A stretch of 12,500 nucleotides of DNA from Monoplex corrugatus (Eukaryota; Mollusca; Gastropoda; Littorinimorpha; Ranellidae): NCBI GenBank assembly GCA_030674185.1, contig JAPXFY010000026.1, forward strand, positions 41,227,132 to 41,239,631, read 5' to 3'. The notes under the pieces are model-generated. The model saw only the letters and a list, made by a program, of their open reading frames with translations, was not told the DNA's origin and did no database searches. A program made the translations under genes and the position numbers. How positions within the stretch are numbered: the first letter of the stretch is position 1; every line of letters begins with the position of its first letter. This document shows positions 1 through 9,116 of this stretch, one piece after another.

Positions 1-43
1 GTGTTCTGGCCGCTGATGTCAACTTCTGTCTTCTGTTGGAGCT

Positions 44-1359
44 GTCTCTCTCTGTCTTCTGTCTCCTCTCTCTCTTCTCTCTTCTCTCTTCTGTCTCTCC
101 TCTCTCCCTCTCTTCTCTCCTTCTTCTTGTCGCTCTCTCTTTTTTTTTTTTTGTCTTCTTTTCTCTTCTGTTTGTCTTATCTGTCCTGTTCTGTCTCTCT
201 CTGTCTCTTTTTCTGTTCTCTCTCTTCTCTCTCTGTGCTTTCTCCTCTCCTTTCTCTCTCTCTGTCTTGTGTCTTTGTCTGAGAGCTGTATTCTCTCTCT
301 CTCTTCTCTTTCTCTCTTCTGCTGTCTCTCTCTGTCTCTTCTCTCTTCTTGTCTCTGTCTTTGTCTGTCTGTCCTCTTCTGTCTTCTTTCTCTCTCTTCT
401 CTCTTCTCTTCTCTGTCTCTCTGTCTTCTCTCTCTCTCTCCTCTCCTTCTCTCTCTCTCTCTCTTTACTTTGTAGCTTAGTCAATAGTTCTTTTCTTTTC
501 TTTTCTGTCCTCTCTGTCTCTTTCTCTTTCTCTTCTCTTGTCTCTGTCGTCTGTTGTCTCTTCTCTCTCTCTCTCTTCTCTTCTCCTTCTCTGTCTCTCT
601 CTCTCTTCTCTGTTGTCTGCTTACTCTCGCTCTCGTTTTCTCTTCTCCTGTGTCTGTCTGTCTGTCTGTCTTCTGCTCTCTCGCTCTCTTTTCTCTCTCT
701 CTTCTTTCTTTCTCTCTCTGTCTCTGTCTCTGTGTCTCTTCTCTCATCTCTCTGTCTCTCCTGTCTCTGTCTCTCTCTCTCTCCTCTCCTATTGTCCTCC
801 GCTTCCCATTGATCTCTGTCTGTGCTTTGTCCTGCTTCATGATGTCACGTGTTTTTGTTTCTCTTTGTCTAGCTGTATTCTCTCTATCTCTCTATGTTCC
901 CTGTCTCTGTCTCTCTTTCTCTTCTCTATCTGTCTGTTGTCTCTCTGTTTGTCTGTCTTCTCTCTCTCTCTTCTCCTCTCTCTTCTCCTCTCACTCTCTC
1001 CTCTTTCTGTCCGCTTCTTTTGTCTGTCTGTTTGTCTGTCTGTTCTCCCGTCTCTGTTCTGTTTTCTCTGTCTGTCTCTTAGTCTTGGTCTCTCTGTCTC
1101 TCTCTGTCTCTGTTTGTCTCTTCTCTCTTCTCTCTCTTTTCGCTCTCTCTCTCTCTCTCTCTCTTTCGCTCTCTCTCTCTCTCTCTCTCTTGCTCTCGTC
1201 TTTCTGTCTCTCTGTTTGTCTGTCTGTCTCTGTCTCTGTGTCTCGTTCTCTCTATCTGTCTGTCTGTCTGTCTCTGTCTCTGTGTCTGACTGTCCCTGTC
1301 TCTCTTTTTTCTTTCTTTCTTTCTTTCTTTCTTTCTCTCTTTCTCTCTTCTCTCTCTCA
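44..1359. repeat. Polypyrimidine tract (TC/TCTG-rich), about 1.3 kb
   Basis: The plus strand is almost pure C and T, built from TCTC, TCTG and TCTT words, with a perfect (CTTT)n run at about 1311-1334. It is interrupted by mixed sequence near 789-865. The word AGCTGTATTCTCTCT occurs at 284-298 and again at 871-885, so part of the tract may be an old duplication with an offset near 587 bp. Open frames across it give only Ser/Leu/Cys/Phe (plus strand) or Arg/Glu/Lys/Asp (minus strand) low-complexity sequence and are not genes. Long homopurine-homopyrimidine DNA of this kind can form triplex (H-DNA) structures; that is known behaviour, not shown here. Confidence 0.93.
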
Positions 1360-1362
1360 CTT

Positions 1363-1383
1363 GCTCGCTCGCTCGCTCGCTCG
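1363..1383. repeat. (GCTC)5 microsatellite
   Basis: Five uninterrupted GCTC units give a CpG-containing tetranucleotide run. It sits exactly where the pyrimidine tract ends and the (CA)n array begins, so it marks the compound-repeat junction. Confidence 0.9.
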
Positions 1384-1388
1384 ATCAT

Positions 1389-1394
1389 GCACAC

Positions 1395-1444
<50 letters not shown>

Positions 1445-1530
1445 ACGCACACACACACAGCACACACACACTGCGCACACCCACACACACACACACACAC
1501 ACACACAACACACACACACACCACACACCA

Positions 1531-1598
<68 letters not shown>

Positions 1599-1602
1599 CA
1601 CT
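1389..1602. repeat. (CA)n array 1
   Basis: About 210 bp of nearly pure CA with scattered phase breaks (CAACA, CACCA, GCACAC, CTGCGCAC). The last roughly 80 bp are uninterrupted. The reverse strand reads as Cys/Val open frames, which are artefacts of the repeat. Confidence 0.96.
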
Positions 1603-1723
1603 ACGTTCATGTTTGCTCTGTCTGTCGATGCGAATGGGAATTTTCCCAACCTATGGTAAAGCATAAGTAGCTTCAGGTTAAAAAACAAAAACAAAACAAA
1701 AACAAAAAAACAACAACAAAAAC
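1603..1723. other. Short complex island ending in an A-rich AAAAC run
   Basis: About 75 bp of mixed sequence is followed at 1680-1723 by A-rich AAAAC/AAC words that lead directly into the next (CA)n array. The A-rich run could be an old retroposon tail that seeded the CA array, but I see no retroposon body upstream. No gene is visible. Confidence 0.6.
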
Positions 1724-1724
1724 A

Positions 1725-1821
<97 letters not shown>

Positions 1822-1824
1822 CAC

Positions 1825-1895
<71 letters not shown>

Positions 1896-1897
1896 CA
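1724..1897. repeat. (CA)n array 2
   Basis: About 170 bp of CA with three one-base phase breaks (CAACA). It follows an A-rich run and ends in CAAAACAC. Confidence 0.96.
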
Positions 1898-2112
1898 CTT
1901 TCTGCACGTCAAAATCATCGATCTTCTACCATTCCACCCTTGTTATTGCTGGAATCGCTAGCTCCAGAACTGACTCGTCCTGTCGTGAGCCTCGGTACCA
2001 CTGGGAAAGACCTTATGTCTGCTCGCTCATTTTTGAGTTCCGGAATGAAATCAAATGGTCAGTCAATGCTTAACGAGTGTGGGGAGTGCAGATTTTTGTG
2101 GTGAATGCATAA
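1898..2112. other. Complex-sequence island, nothing recognised
   Basis: About 215 bp of balanced composition between a CA array and a GA block. It contains a small imperfect dyad, CTGGA...TCCAG, near 1950-1968. No open frame, RNA gene or transposon end that I recognise. Confidence 0.5.
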
Positions 2113-2335
2113 CTAGAGCGAGAGAGATAGAGAGAGGCAGAGGGAGAGACACAAACAGACAGAGACAGACAGAGAGAGGGAAAGGGAGAGAGAGACAGAC
2201 AGAGAGACAGAGAGAGAAATAGAGAGAGATCGAGTAAGAGAAAGAGAAAGAAAAGAGAGAGACAGAGAGAGAGGAAGAGAGAGAGGGAAAGAGAGAGAGA
2301 GAGGAAGAGAGAGACAGAAAAAAGAGAGACAGAGG

Positions 2336-2367
<32 letters not shown>

Positions 2368-2398
2368 GACAGAGAGACAGGGAGACAGAGACAGAGAC
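2113..2398. repeat. Polypurine (GA/GACA) tract
   Basis: The plus strand is GAGAGACAGAGAG-type sequence with GGGA and AAAGA interruptions. It resembles the large GA block at 9899-10880 in word content and is the strand complement in type of the tract at 44-1359. Confidence 0.92.
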
Positions 2399-2577
2399 CT
2401 ATGAGTTTAGATGGGTGCAAAGTAACCAGAAGTACACACGTACAAAAAATAGAGAAAAAACATATACATAGATTACATACAGAAAGAAAGGAGGGAACCT
2501 TGCACTCAGACGATTCACTCTTTTCGGGTAGAGCACCTCGAATGTCATGTGGTTTGTCCATAGAGACAAAAGAAAAA
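2399..2577. other. Complex-sequence island, nothing recognised
   Basis: About 180 bp of mixed A-rich sequence. A plus-strand open frame starts with ATG at 2401 but soon runs into the adjacent pentamer satellite, has no recognisable motif, and is not called as a gene. Confidence 0.5.
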
Positions 2578-3256
2578 AAGCAATACAACACAACGCAACA
2601 CAAAAACACAATACTGTACAATACAATACAATACAATTGAATGCAACACAATACAATACAATGCAATGCAATGCAATGCAATAGAACAAAACGCAATACA
2701 ACGCAATGCGACACAATACAACGCAAGGCAAAACGATACGACATGATACTGTACGATACGATACGATGCGATACGATACAATACAGCACAGCACAGTACA
2801 GCACATGTATGCGACATGACACGACACGACACGACACAGCACAGCACAGCAAAGCACAACACACGAAAGAACATGGCACGACACGACACGACATGACACA
2901 ACAAAGCACAACACAGCACAGCACAGCACAGCACAGCACAACACAGCACAACACAACACAACACAAGCACAGCCCAGCACAACACAACACAACACACACA
3001 ACACAACACAACCAGCACAACACAGCACAACACAACGCAACATAAGCACAGCACAGCACAACACAGCACAGCACAGCACAACCAGCACAACACACACAAC
3101 ACAGCACAACAGCACAACACAGCACCAGCACAGCACACACACACAACCAGCACAGCACAGCACAGTACAACACAACACGTTACGATATGATACGATAAAA
3201 CACAATACACTATAACACAACACAACGATACACTACAACACAACACAACACAACAC

Positions 3257-3350
3257 AGTGTGTGTAATTACATTACAATACAATACACAAACACAAACAC
3301 AACACAACAAAAGTGTGTGTATATACAATACAATACACAACACAAACAAC
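3257..3350. repeat. Two tandem copies of a 55-bp unit with a GTGTGTGTA insert
   Basis: AGTGTGTGTA begins at 3257 and again at 3312. Each copy is followed by ACAATACAATACACAA. The GTGT word is the opposite strand sense to the surrounding CA-type satellite, so it is a small strand-switched insert duplicated together with its flank. Confidence 0.7.
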
Positions 3351-3573
3351 AAACAAACAAAAACAACAACAAACACAAACAACACAAATGCAATCAACAA
3401 CACAACACAAACATAGTACAATACGATATAATACAATGCAAACACACAACACAACACAACATATTACAATACGATAAATACGATGCAACACAACACAACT
3501 CAAACACAACACAAACACAACACAAACACAACACATACAACATAACACAACATATTGACACAATGCAACACAT

Positions 3574-3594
3574 AAACCCAAACCCAAACCCAAA
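3574..3594. repeat. (AAACCC)3 run
   Basis: Three AAACCC hexamers plus AAA lie inside the pentamer/hexamer satellite. This is best read as a local variant of AAACAC units and not as a telomere. Confidence 0.8.
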
Positions 3595-3650
3595 GACAAC
3601 ACAACACCCCACAACACAATGACAATACAACACAACACCACACAACACAG

Positions 3651-3896
3651 ACTAATAACGCCAGCAGCAATAAACATCCCCAAATCCAGCGTTTAACTCG
3701 GGGTCTCTGCGAGGACATTAACATTCCAGGAACCATGATCTTGTCAAAGCCCTTGACGGACGGGATGGAGACCTACAGATGGAAGCAAGTTCTCAAGGGG
3801 AAGAAGTCTCCTGCACTCGTTGGCTCTCCGGTCGATACGGACAAATCCTCGCCGTCCCATTCAAAATTCATTAGTTCATGGTGGGCTTCGTCTTAA
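3651..3896 (+). CDS. Possible short coding remnant or exon (unsupported)
   Basis: This GC-richer island is open in one plus-strand frame from 3651, immediately after a CAG that could be a splice acceptor, to a TAA at 3894-3896. That is 81 sense codons of non-repetitive, charged and hydrophobic mixed composition. The only internal ATG is at 3735, leaving 54 codons, so an intact single-exon gene is unlikely. I recognise no domain or family. An 81-codon stretch without a stop has an expected chance of about 2% per frame, and six frames over several islands make one such stretch unremarkable. It could be a terminal exon, a decayed gene or retrotransposon fragment, or chance. Confidence 0.2.
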   Translation, partial: TNNASSNKHPQIQRLTRGLCEDINIPGTMILSKPLTDGMETYRWKQVLKGKKSPALVGSPVDTDKSSPSHSKFISSWWASS

Positions 3897-3906
3897 CGTT
3901 CTTGGT

Positions 3907-4880
<974 letters not shown>

Positions 4881-4913
4881 AATAAATTCAATCCAAAAAA
4901 ACAAAAAAATCTA
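4881..4913 (+). other. AATAAA followed by an A-rich run
   Basis: AATAAA at 4881-4886 is followed within about 10 bp by AAAAAAACAAAAAAA. This is the layout of a polyadenylation signal or a retroposed tail, but no transcript or element body is visible upstream, only GT repeats. It may be chance in AT-rich sequence. The island continues to about 4965 with nothing else recognisable. Confidence 0.2.
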
Positions 4914-4965
4914 ACTAGATTTCCTATGGCGAAAAAAGACCATGAGACGGATGACTAGTGTGAAT

Positions 4966-5365
4966 GAAAAAAAGAAAAGGAAAGAAGAAAAGAAAGAAAG
5001 AAAGAAGAGAAAGAAAGAAAGAAAAGAAAGAAGAGAAGAAAGAAAAAGAAAAGAGAAAGGAAGAAAAAAGAAGAAAGAAAGAAAGAAAGAAAAAAGGAAA
5101 GAAAAAAGAAGAAAGAAAGAAGAAAAGAGAAAAGAAAGAAAGAAGAAAGAAAGAGAAAGAAAGAAAGAAGAGAAGAAAGAAGAGAAGAAAGAAGAGATAG
5201 ATAGAAAGAAAGATAGAAGAAGAAAAGAAAAAAGGAAAAAGAAGAAGAGAAAGAAGATAGATAGAAAAGAAGAAGAAGAAAGAAAGAATAAAGAATGAAA
5301 ATAAGAAGAAAGAAAAGAAGATAGATAGAAAGAGAAAGAAAAAAAAAGAAAAGAAGAGAATAGAA
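4966..5365. repeat. AAAG/GAA-rich polypurine tract
   Basis: About 400 bp is almost entirely A and G, made of AAAGAAAG, AAGAAG and AGAGAAGAA words, shading into AGATAGATAGA towards the right. The Lys/Glu/Arg open frames it produces are artefacts. Confidence 0.93.
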
Positions 5366-5562
5366 AAAATAGAAAAAGAAGATGAGATAGATAGAAGATA
5401 GTAGATAGAAATAAAGATAGATAGAGATAGATAGAAGAAGAAGAAGAAGATAAAATAGAATAGATAGAAAGAAGAGAGACAGAATGAAGAGAAAGAGATA
5501 AACAGAAGACAGACAACAAAGACAGACAGATAGAAAAGATAGATAGATGGACAGAGAAGAAT

Positions 5563-5601
<39 letters not shown>

Positions 5602-5630
5602 AGAAGAAGAAGTAGAGAGATAGATAATAG

Positions 5631-5682
<52 letters not shown>

Positions 5683-5690
5683 CAAAAAAA
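5366..5690. repeat. GATA-rich block with two long (GATA)n runs
   Basis: AGATAGATAGAAG sequence holds near-perfect (GATA)n runs at about 5564-5601 and 5633-5680 (around 12 units), separated by AAGAAGAAG and TAGAGAGA. GACA variants appear near 5485 and 5520. It grows out of the polypurine block to its left. Confidence 0.94.
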
Positions 5691-5696
5691 GAAGGA

Positions 5697-5766
5697 AAAA
5701 TGAATGAAGAATGAAGAATGAATGAATGAAGAATGAATGAAGAATGAAAGGAATAAAGAAAGATGA
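5697..5766. repeat. GAATGA/AATGAAG minisatellite
   Basis: Short interleaved units AATGAAG and GAATGAAT are repeated about eight times, bridging the GATA block and the following CA array. Confidence 0.85.
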
Positions 5767-5771
5767 AATAA

Positions 5772-5882
5772 ACTCACACACACACAAACACACACACACA
5801 CACACACACACAATACACACAACACACACAACACATATATATATATAATATATTATATATAATATATATATATATATATATG
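5772..5882. repeat. Compound (CA)n-(AT)n microsatellite
   Basis: CA units to about 5833 are followed by AT units with ATAATATATTATATATAATA interruptions to 5882. The AT part is self-complementary and could extrude a cruciform. Confidence 0.92.
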
Positions 5883-5904
5883 CATATTTTATTGTAATGA
5901 TAGA

Positions 5905-6085
5905 TTAGATAATAGATAGACAGATAGATAGATAGATAGATAGGACAGATAGACAGACAGACAGACGATAGATAGAAGATAGATAGTTAGATAGATAGAC
6001 AGACAGACAGATAGATAGATAGTAGTTAGATAGATAGATAGATAGACAGAAGATAGGTAGTATAGATAGATAGATAGAGATAGGT
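5905..6085. repeat. GATA/GACA tetranucleotide block
   Basis: Mixed (GATA)n and (GACA)n runs with TAGA and AGATAGT breaks. The GATA-to-GACA change is a single transition within the unit. It is the same tetranucleotide family as 5366-5690, re-expanded after an AT-rich gap. Confidence 0.93.
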
Positions 6086-6452
6086 ATCGATCAGGATATA
6101 TAATAGTATAATATAATAGATAATAAAATATAATAGTATAAAATAGATATATATATATACAGAATACACACGCGTAATACACACGTGAAACTTTGTACAT
6201 ACACGTTCATAAAGAATTAATGAATAGAAGAAAGGAAGAAAGAACGAAACCAAGAAAACATGGAAAGGAGAGGAGAAATAGCAAGACAGAAGGTTATGTC
6301 AAGAACATAAATCTGTGTCAATGGTTCCATCAATGACGCACCTGACCACCCAGTGCAAGGTATAATGTGAAACATTAGATCGCTAATATGTGAGATTAGT
6401 CTCGACAGGAGGTCCCAAGGTACAACAAGTAACAGCCCGGAGTAAATGGAAA
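6086..6452. other. AT-rich then complex island, nothing recognised
   Basis: AT-rich ATAATATA sequence with a (TA)n patch runs to about 6160, followed by about 290 bp of complex sequence. Small dyads are present near 6375-6400 (ATTAG-ATCG-CTAAT and GAGA-TTAG-TCTC). No gene, RNA or transposon end recognised. Confidence 0.5.
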
Positions 6453-6475
6453 GACTGTGTGTGTGTATGTGTGTG

Positions 6476-6560
<85 letters not shown>

Positions 6561-6755
6561 GTGTGTGTGTGTGTGTGTTGTTGTGTGTGTGTTGTTGTGT
6601 TTGTGTGTGTGTGTGTGTGTGTTTGTACGTCGTGTATGTGTGACGGGTGTGTTGTGTGTTGTGTGTTGTAGTGTGTGGTGTGTGTTGTGTGTGTGTGTGT
6701 GTGTGTGTGTGGTTGTGTTTTTGTGTGTGTGTGTGTTGTGTGTGTGGTGTGTGTG

Positions 6756-6786
<31 letters not shown>

Positions 6787-6862
6787 GTGTGTGTGTGTGT
6801 GTGTGTGTTGTGTGTGTGTGTTTGTTGTGTGTGTTGTGTGTGTGTGTGTGTGTGTCTTGTTG
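6453..6862. repeat. (GT)n array with TTG phase breaks
   Basis: About 400 bp of GT is broken by GTTGTG words at frequent intervals and by a short complex insert near 6622-6655. Both strands give long Cys/Val or Thr/His open frames that are artefacts. Confidence 0.95.
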
Positions 6863-6894
6863 TGCTATCTCTGTTGTTTGTCGTGTGTTGTCTG

Positions 6895-6999
6895 CTGTTG
6901 TTTCTTCTCTGTCTCTCTCTCTCTTTCTTTTGTCTCTCTTCTCTTTCTGTTGTCTCTCTTCTCTGTCTGTCTGTCTTCTCTCTCTCTCTCTCCTCTCTT

Positions 7000-7043
<44 letters not shown>
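6895..7043. repeat. TC-rich pyrimidine tract
   Basis: TCTC, TCTG and CTTTTGT words follow directly on the GT array, with near-perfect TC runs at about 6999-7042. It ends in CCCCCCACCCC. Confidence 0.93.
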
Positions 7044-7270
7044 CCCCCACCCCACTCACTCCCCAGAGAGAAAGGAAGGGAGTCTCAGACTCAGACTGAG
7101 AATGTTCTAACTTAAAATGGCCTTAGGCCACAATACATAATTTGGAGTAGAGGGGCGGGGGTTATGGGAGAGGGGGACCGGTGTTTTAACACCATTTTAT
7201 ATATATTTGAAAAATGGAGACATTTCAAAGCTTACACTGCATAAAATGAACATGTAACAAATGATACGAA
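7044..7270. other. Island with small dyads, no gene
   Basis: Complex sequence containing TGGCCT-T-AGGCCA at 7118-7130 and the inverted repeat GGTGTT-TT-AACACC at 7180-7193, plus a G-rich patch at 7150-7178. No coding frame or known element recognised. Confidence 0.5.
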
Positions 7271-7368
7271 AATACCAAAAGAAATAGAGGGAAGCAGAGA
7301 GAATTTTTTAATATCAAATAGTTAATATTTGAAATTCTCCCTGCTTCCCTGCTATTTCCTTTGGTATT
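7271..7368. other. 98-nt near-perfect fold-back hairpin
   Basis: The left arm 7271-7305 pairs with the right arm 7333-7368: 33 Watson-Crick pairs, two A-C mismatches (7280/7359 and 7298/7340) and one bulged base at 7351. An inner 7-bp stem, TCAAATA (7314-7320) with TATTTGA (7326-7332), closes a 5-nt loop. An 8-nt bulge at 7306-7313 lies on the left side. That gives 40 pairs in 98 nt. The outline resembles a pre-miRNA or a small fold-back/MITE element. There is no T-run terminator and no clear flanking target duplication. Which strand, if any, is transcribed cannot be told from sequence. Confidence 0.85.
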
Positions 7369-7425
7369 ACATATATATCTTGGAAGCAACCCTGTATATG
7401 TTCTGTCTTGTCTATGTGTGTGTGT

Positions 7426-7475
7426 TTGGTCAGTTCAAGAATAAAAGACTGTGTCAATCTTGAACATAAGACCAA
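7426..7475. other. Second imperfect hairpin, 50 nt
   Basis: TTGGTC (7426-7431) pairs with GACCAA (7470-7475), and GTTCAAGA (7433-7440) pairs with TCTTGAAC (7458-7465). The arms are separated by an A/ATAA internal loop and enclose a 17-nt loop. Weaker than the hairpin about 60 bp to its left but well above incidental dyads. Confidence 0.65.
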
Positions 7476-7600
7476 TATAGATAATTTCTCTCCTCCCTCG
7501 TGGTTGTGTGTAGCGTAGTTGCAGGGTATAGGGGTAGACTTGGGCATTCCTTTTTTTGAGGAATGTTCTGAGCTTACAACTTTATGCTTTGTGGCTGCGT

Positions 7601-7645
7601 CTATGCTAGCTGAATGGGTAGCGCAAACTGTGTTCGATTTGAGAA
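7601..7645 (+). pseudogene. Possible degenerate tRNA/SINE promoter remnant
   Basis: TAGCTGAATGGG at 7607-7618 fits a Pol III A box, and TGTTCGATTTG at 7631-7641 resembles a B box. Their starts are only 24 bp apart, against roughly 40-45 in a tRNA, so the anticodon-arm part would have to be deleted. The downstream GGGAGATAACTCC at 7655 may belong to the same old repeat. This could be coincidence. Confidence 0.25.
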
Positions 7646-8398
7646 ATTCTACATGGGAGATAACTCCGTGACTCTCAAGAGTTATGTTACTTAGTTGACA
7701 TTCGAAAATACATTCATCTTTGACAACACCAGGTAATAGATATTTATAACGAATGTTAAATCAAATGTGCCATTGTTATTTGGGCTGTTGGCCTTCTGAT
7801 ATGGCATTTCTTATCATGTTGTATTAAGGATATATTCAAAGTTACCATTTTCTTCAATTTGTTGTGGCTGCATTGAAAATTAAACCTGGACATCACTGTG
7901 TCTTTGGTTATAACAAGTGATGCTTGTAATAAAATGTCTGTTGGTATTCTAATAGATTCTTTCAGGAATTTGCCTCTTTGATCTCTGTACACTTGACAAT
8001 TAAACCCAAAGTGTTGCTAATTTTCAGCCAAGGTCCTGTCTTTGATCAGAATCATTATCACAAAGTAAGTTATTATTGTGTGGAAGTACATTGAATCTAA
8101 ACTGAGTAGTTACAACTCTGGAAAAAATATGAATTTCAATCATAAACCCAGTCGATTGTTTTTTTCAGAAATTGCTTTAATACATATATCACAAGTGATA
8201 TATATCATGAGACCTAAGGGCAATTGTCCATTCTTGAATAAACATATCTAGAAACATTTGTCTTTGTCAAAAAAGAGTTATCTCCTACACATTGCTGCAA
8301 CTATACGGGATGTGAATTCAGCTACACACTAAATTTCACTCACTTCTGTCACCCAACATATTTTTGCCAATCCTGTCTAATCTGAACAGCATTGCATA

Positions 8399-8990
8399 TG
8401 TGACCCGTTTTCGCGAAATGAGCCCTAACTCGCAGGCAGCGAAAAGCGTAGAGGCCCGGAAAAGGTGTGATGGGTCGATTTTGTCAATTTTTACTTTTCG
8501 TCAAAAATGGAATATTTAATCTTTAAATTACATGTACATGCACTCAGCACTTTATAATTCAATCGGAAAATTTATTTAAAATGCGTTTTAACCAGATAAC
8601 GGCATGCTTTTTGTGTCAGAAAAAGGGATATATAAACTTAAATAACAAGACAATTACAGTAGATTTTCACACCAATTTTTGTGTGCTGTTGTGGCATGAT
8701 GTGTTTACCACCATGGTACAGAATTTGGTAAAGATTGGTGAGTGCAAATACCTGTTGCTAAGGTAAAACTTCACTGAAGTGGTAAAAATTTTAAAACTTG
8801 ATTTTCTCAAAATGGCTGTTTGCTATGTACACACACCTCAAACACCCATAACTTCCTTATTTTTTGGAGTAGAATAATAATTCATTTTATTATATGAAAA
8901 GAAAGTTAATAATCTGGACATTTTGAAAATCATGATATCCTAAAATCTGTTATTTTCACCTTAGGACTCATTTTGTTAAAACGGGTCACA
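8399..8990. mobile_element. 592-bp MITE-like element with 30-bp TIRs
   Basis: The left end (8399-8428) begins TGTGACCCGTTTT and the right end (8961-8990), read on the opposite strand, begins with the same 13 bases. Over 30 bp the two ends differ at only four positions. The element is flanked by TA on both sides (8397-8398 and 8991-8992), consistent with a TA target-site duplication inside an original GCATATGC. The interior is AT-rich and has no transposase; its longest open frame is 61 codons. The left end keeps many CpGs. TA duplication suggests a Tc1/mariner-type or other TA-targeting transposase acting in trans; the superfamily is not determined. Confidence 0.82.
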
Positions 8991-9116
8991 TATGCTTTGG
9001 ATGGTAATCTTTCATATACATTTGCAGCAAATCCAAACCAATAAATCTAGCGAGCAACACTGTAATTGTGTATAAAGAATGCTTTTATTTCCATCTTACT
9101 TGGTGTTCTAACAGGC
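8991..9116. other. Complex island, nothing recognised
   Basis: About 125 bp of mixed sequence between the MITE right end and the GA/CA block. No gene or element end seen. Confidence 0.5.

Larger units (their letters stand above)
2578..3650. repeat. Pentanucleotide satellite, RRYRC units
   Basis: About 1.07 kb of 5-bp units: AATAC, AATGC, GATAC, GATGC, GACAC, AGCAC, AGTAC, AACAC. Nearly all fit purine-purine-pyrimidine-purine-C. Variants are blocked: AATRC around 2616-2725, GATAC around 2731-2785, GACAC around 2813-2836 and 2876-2898, AGCAC/AACAC around 2900-3180, then AACAC with AAACAC hexamers to 3650. The long Cys/Val/Leu and Thr/Gln/His open frames here arise because the units rarely contain stops, and should not be annotated as proteins. 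Confidence 0.92.
7369..8394. other. Complex AT-rich interval without a recognised gene
   Basis: About 1 kb of AT-rich single-copy-looking sequence around the second hairpin. It also holds a CATTCCT...AGGAATG stem at 7545-7565, GGGAGATAACTCC at 7655-7667 with its reverse complement GAGTTATCTCC at 8275-8285, and the dyad ATATATCAC-AA-GTGATATAT at 8184-8203. Open frames of 77 and 78 codons on the minus strand have no recognisable motif, and frames of that length are expected by chance in sequence of this composition. Confidence 0.55.

Noticed and set aside
36..1907. Long Ser/Leu/Cys and Arg/Glu/Lys frames, up to 373 codons on either strand
   Set aside because: They read TC, GA and CA repeats in several overlapping frames at once, with no domain-like sequence. 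They arise because these repeats rarely contain stop codons.
2070..3246. Cys/Val/Leu frames of 233-367 codons on the minus strand
   Set aside because: Translation of the pentamer satellite. All three minus frames are open, which a real gene would not show.
3574..3594. Telomere-like (AAACCC)n
   Set aside because: Only three units, embedded in AAACAC-type satellite. It does not match the usual animal TTAGGG repeat.
4881..4886. AATAAA as a genuine gene 3' end
   Set aside because: Only GT repeats lie upstream and no coding sequence is nearby. The hexamer is common in AT-rich DNA.
4911..5834. Hydrophobic Ser/Leu/Phe frame resembling a membrane protein
   Set aside because: Reverse-strand reading of the GAAA/GATA blocks. 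The hydrophobicity comes from TTC, TCT and CTT codons.
7756..7992. 78-codon minus-strand frame in a complex island
   Set aside because: Frames of this length are expected by chance in about 2 kb of AT-rich sequence read in six frames, and no motif is recognised.
8581..8766. 61-codon frame inside the TIR element
   Set aside because: Too short for a transposase, no DDE/D-like or DNA-binding motif, and centrally placed in a non-autonomous element.
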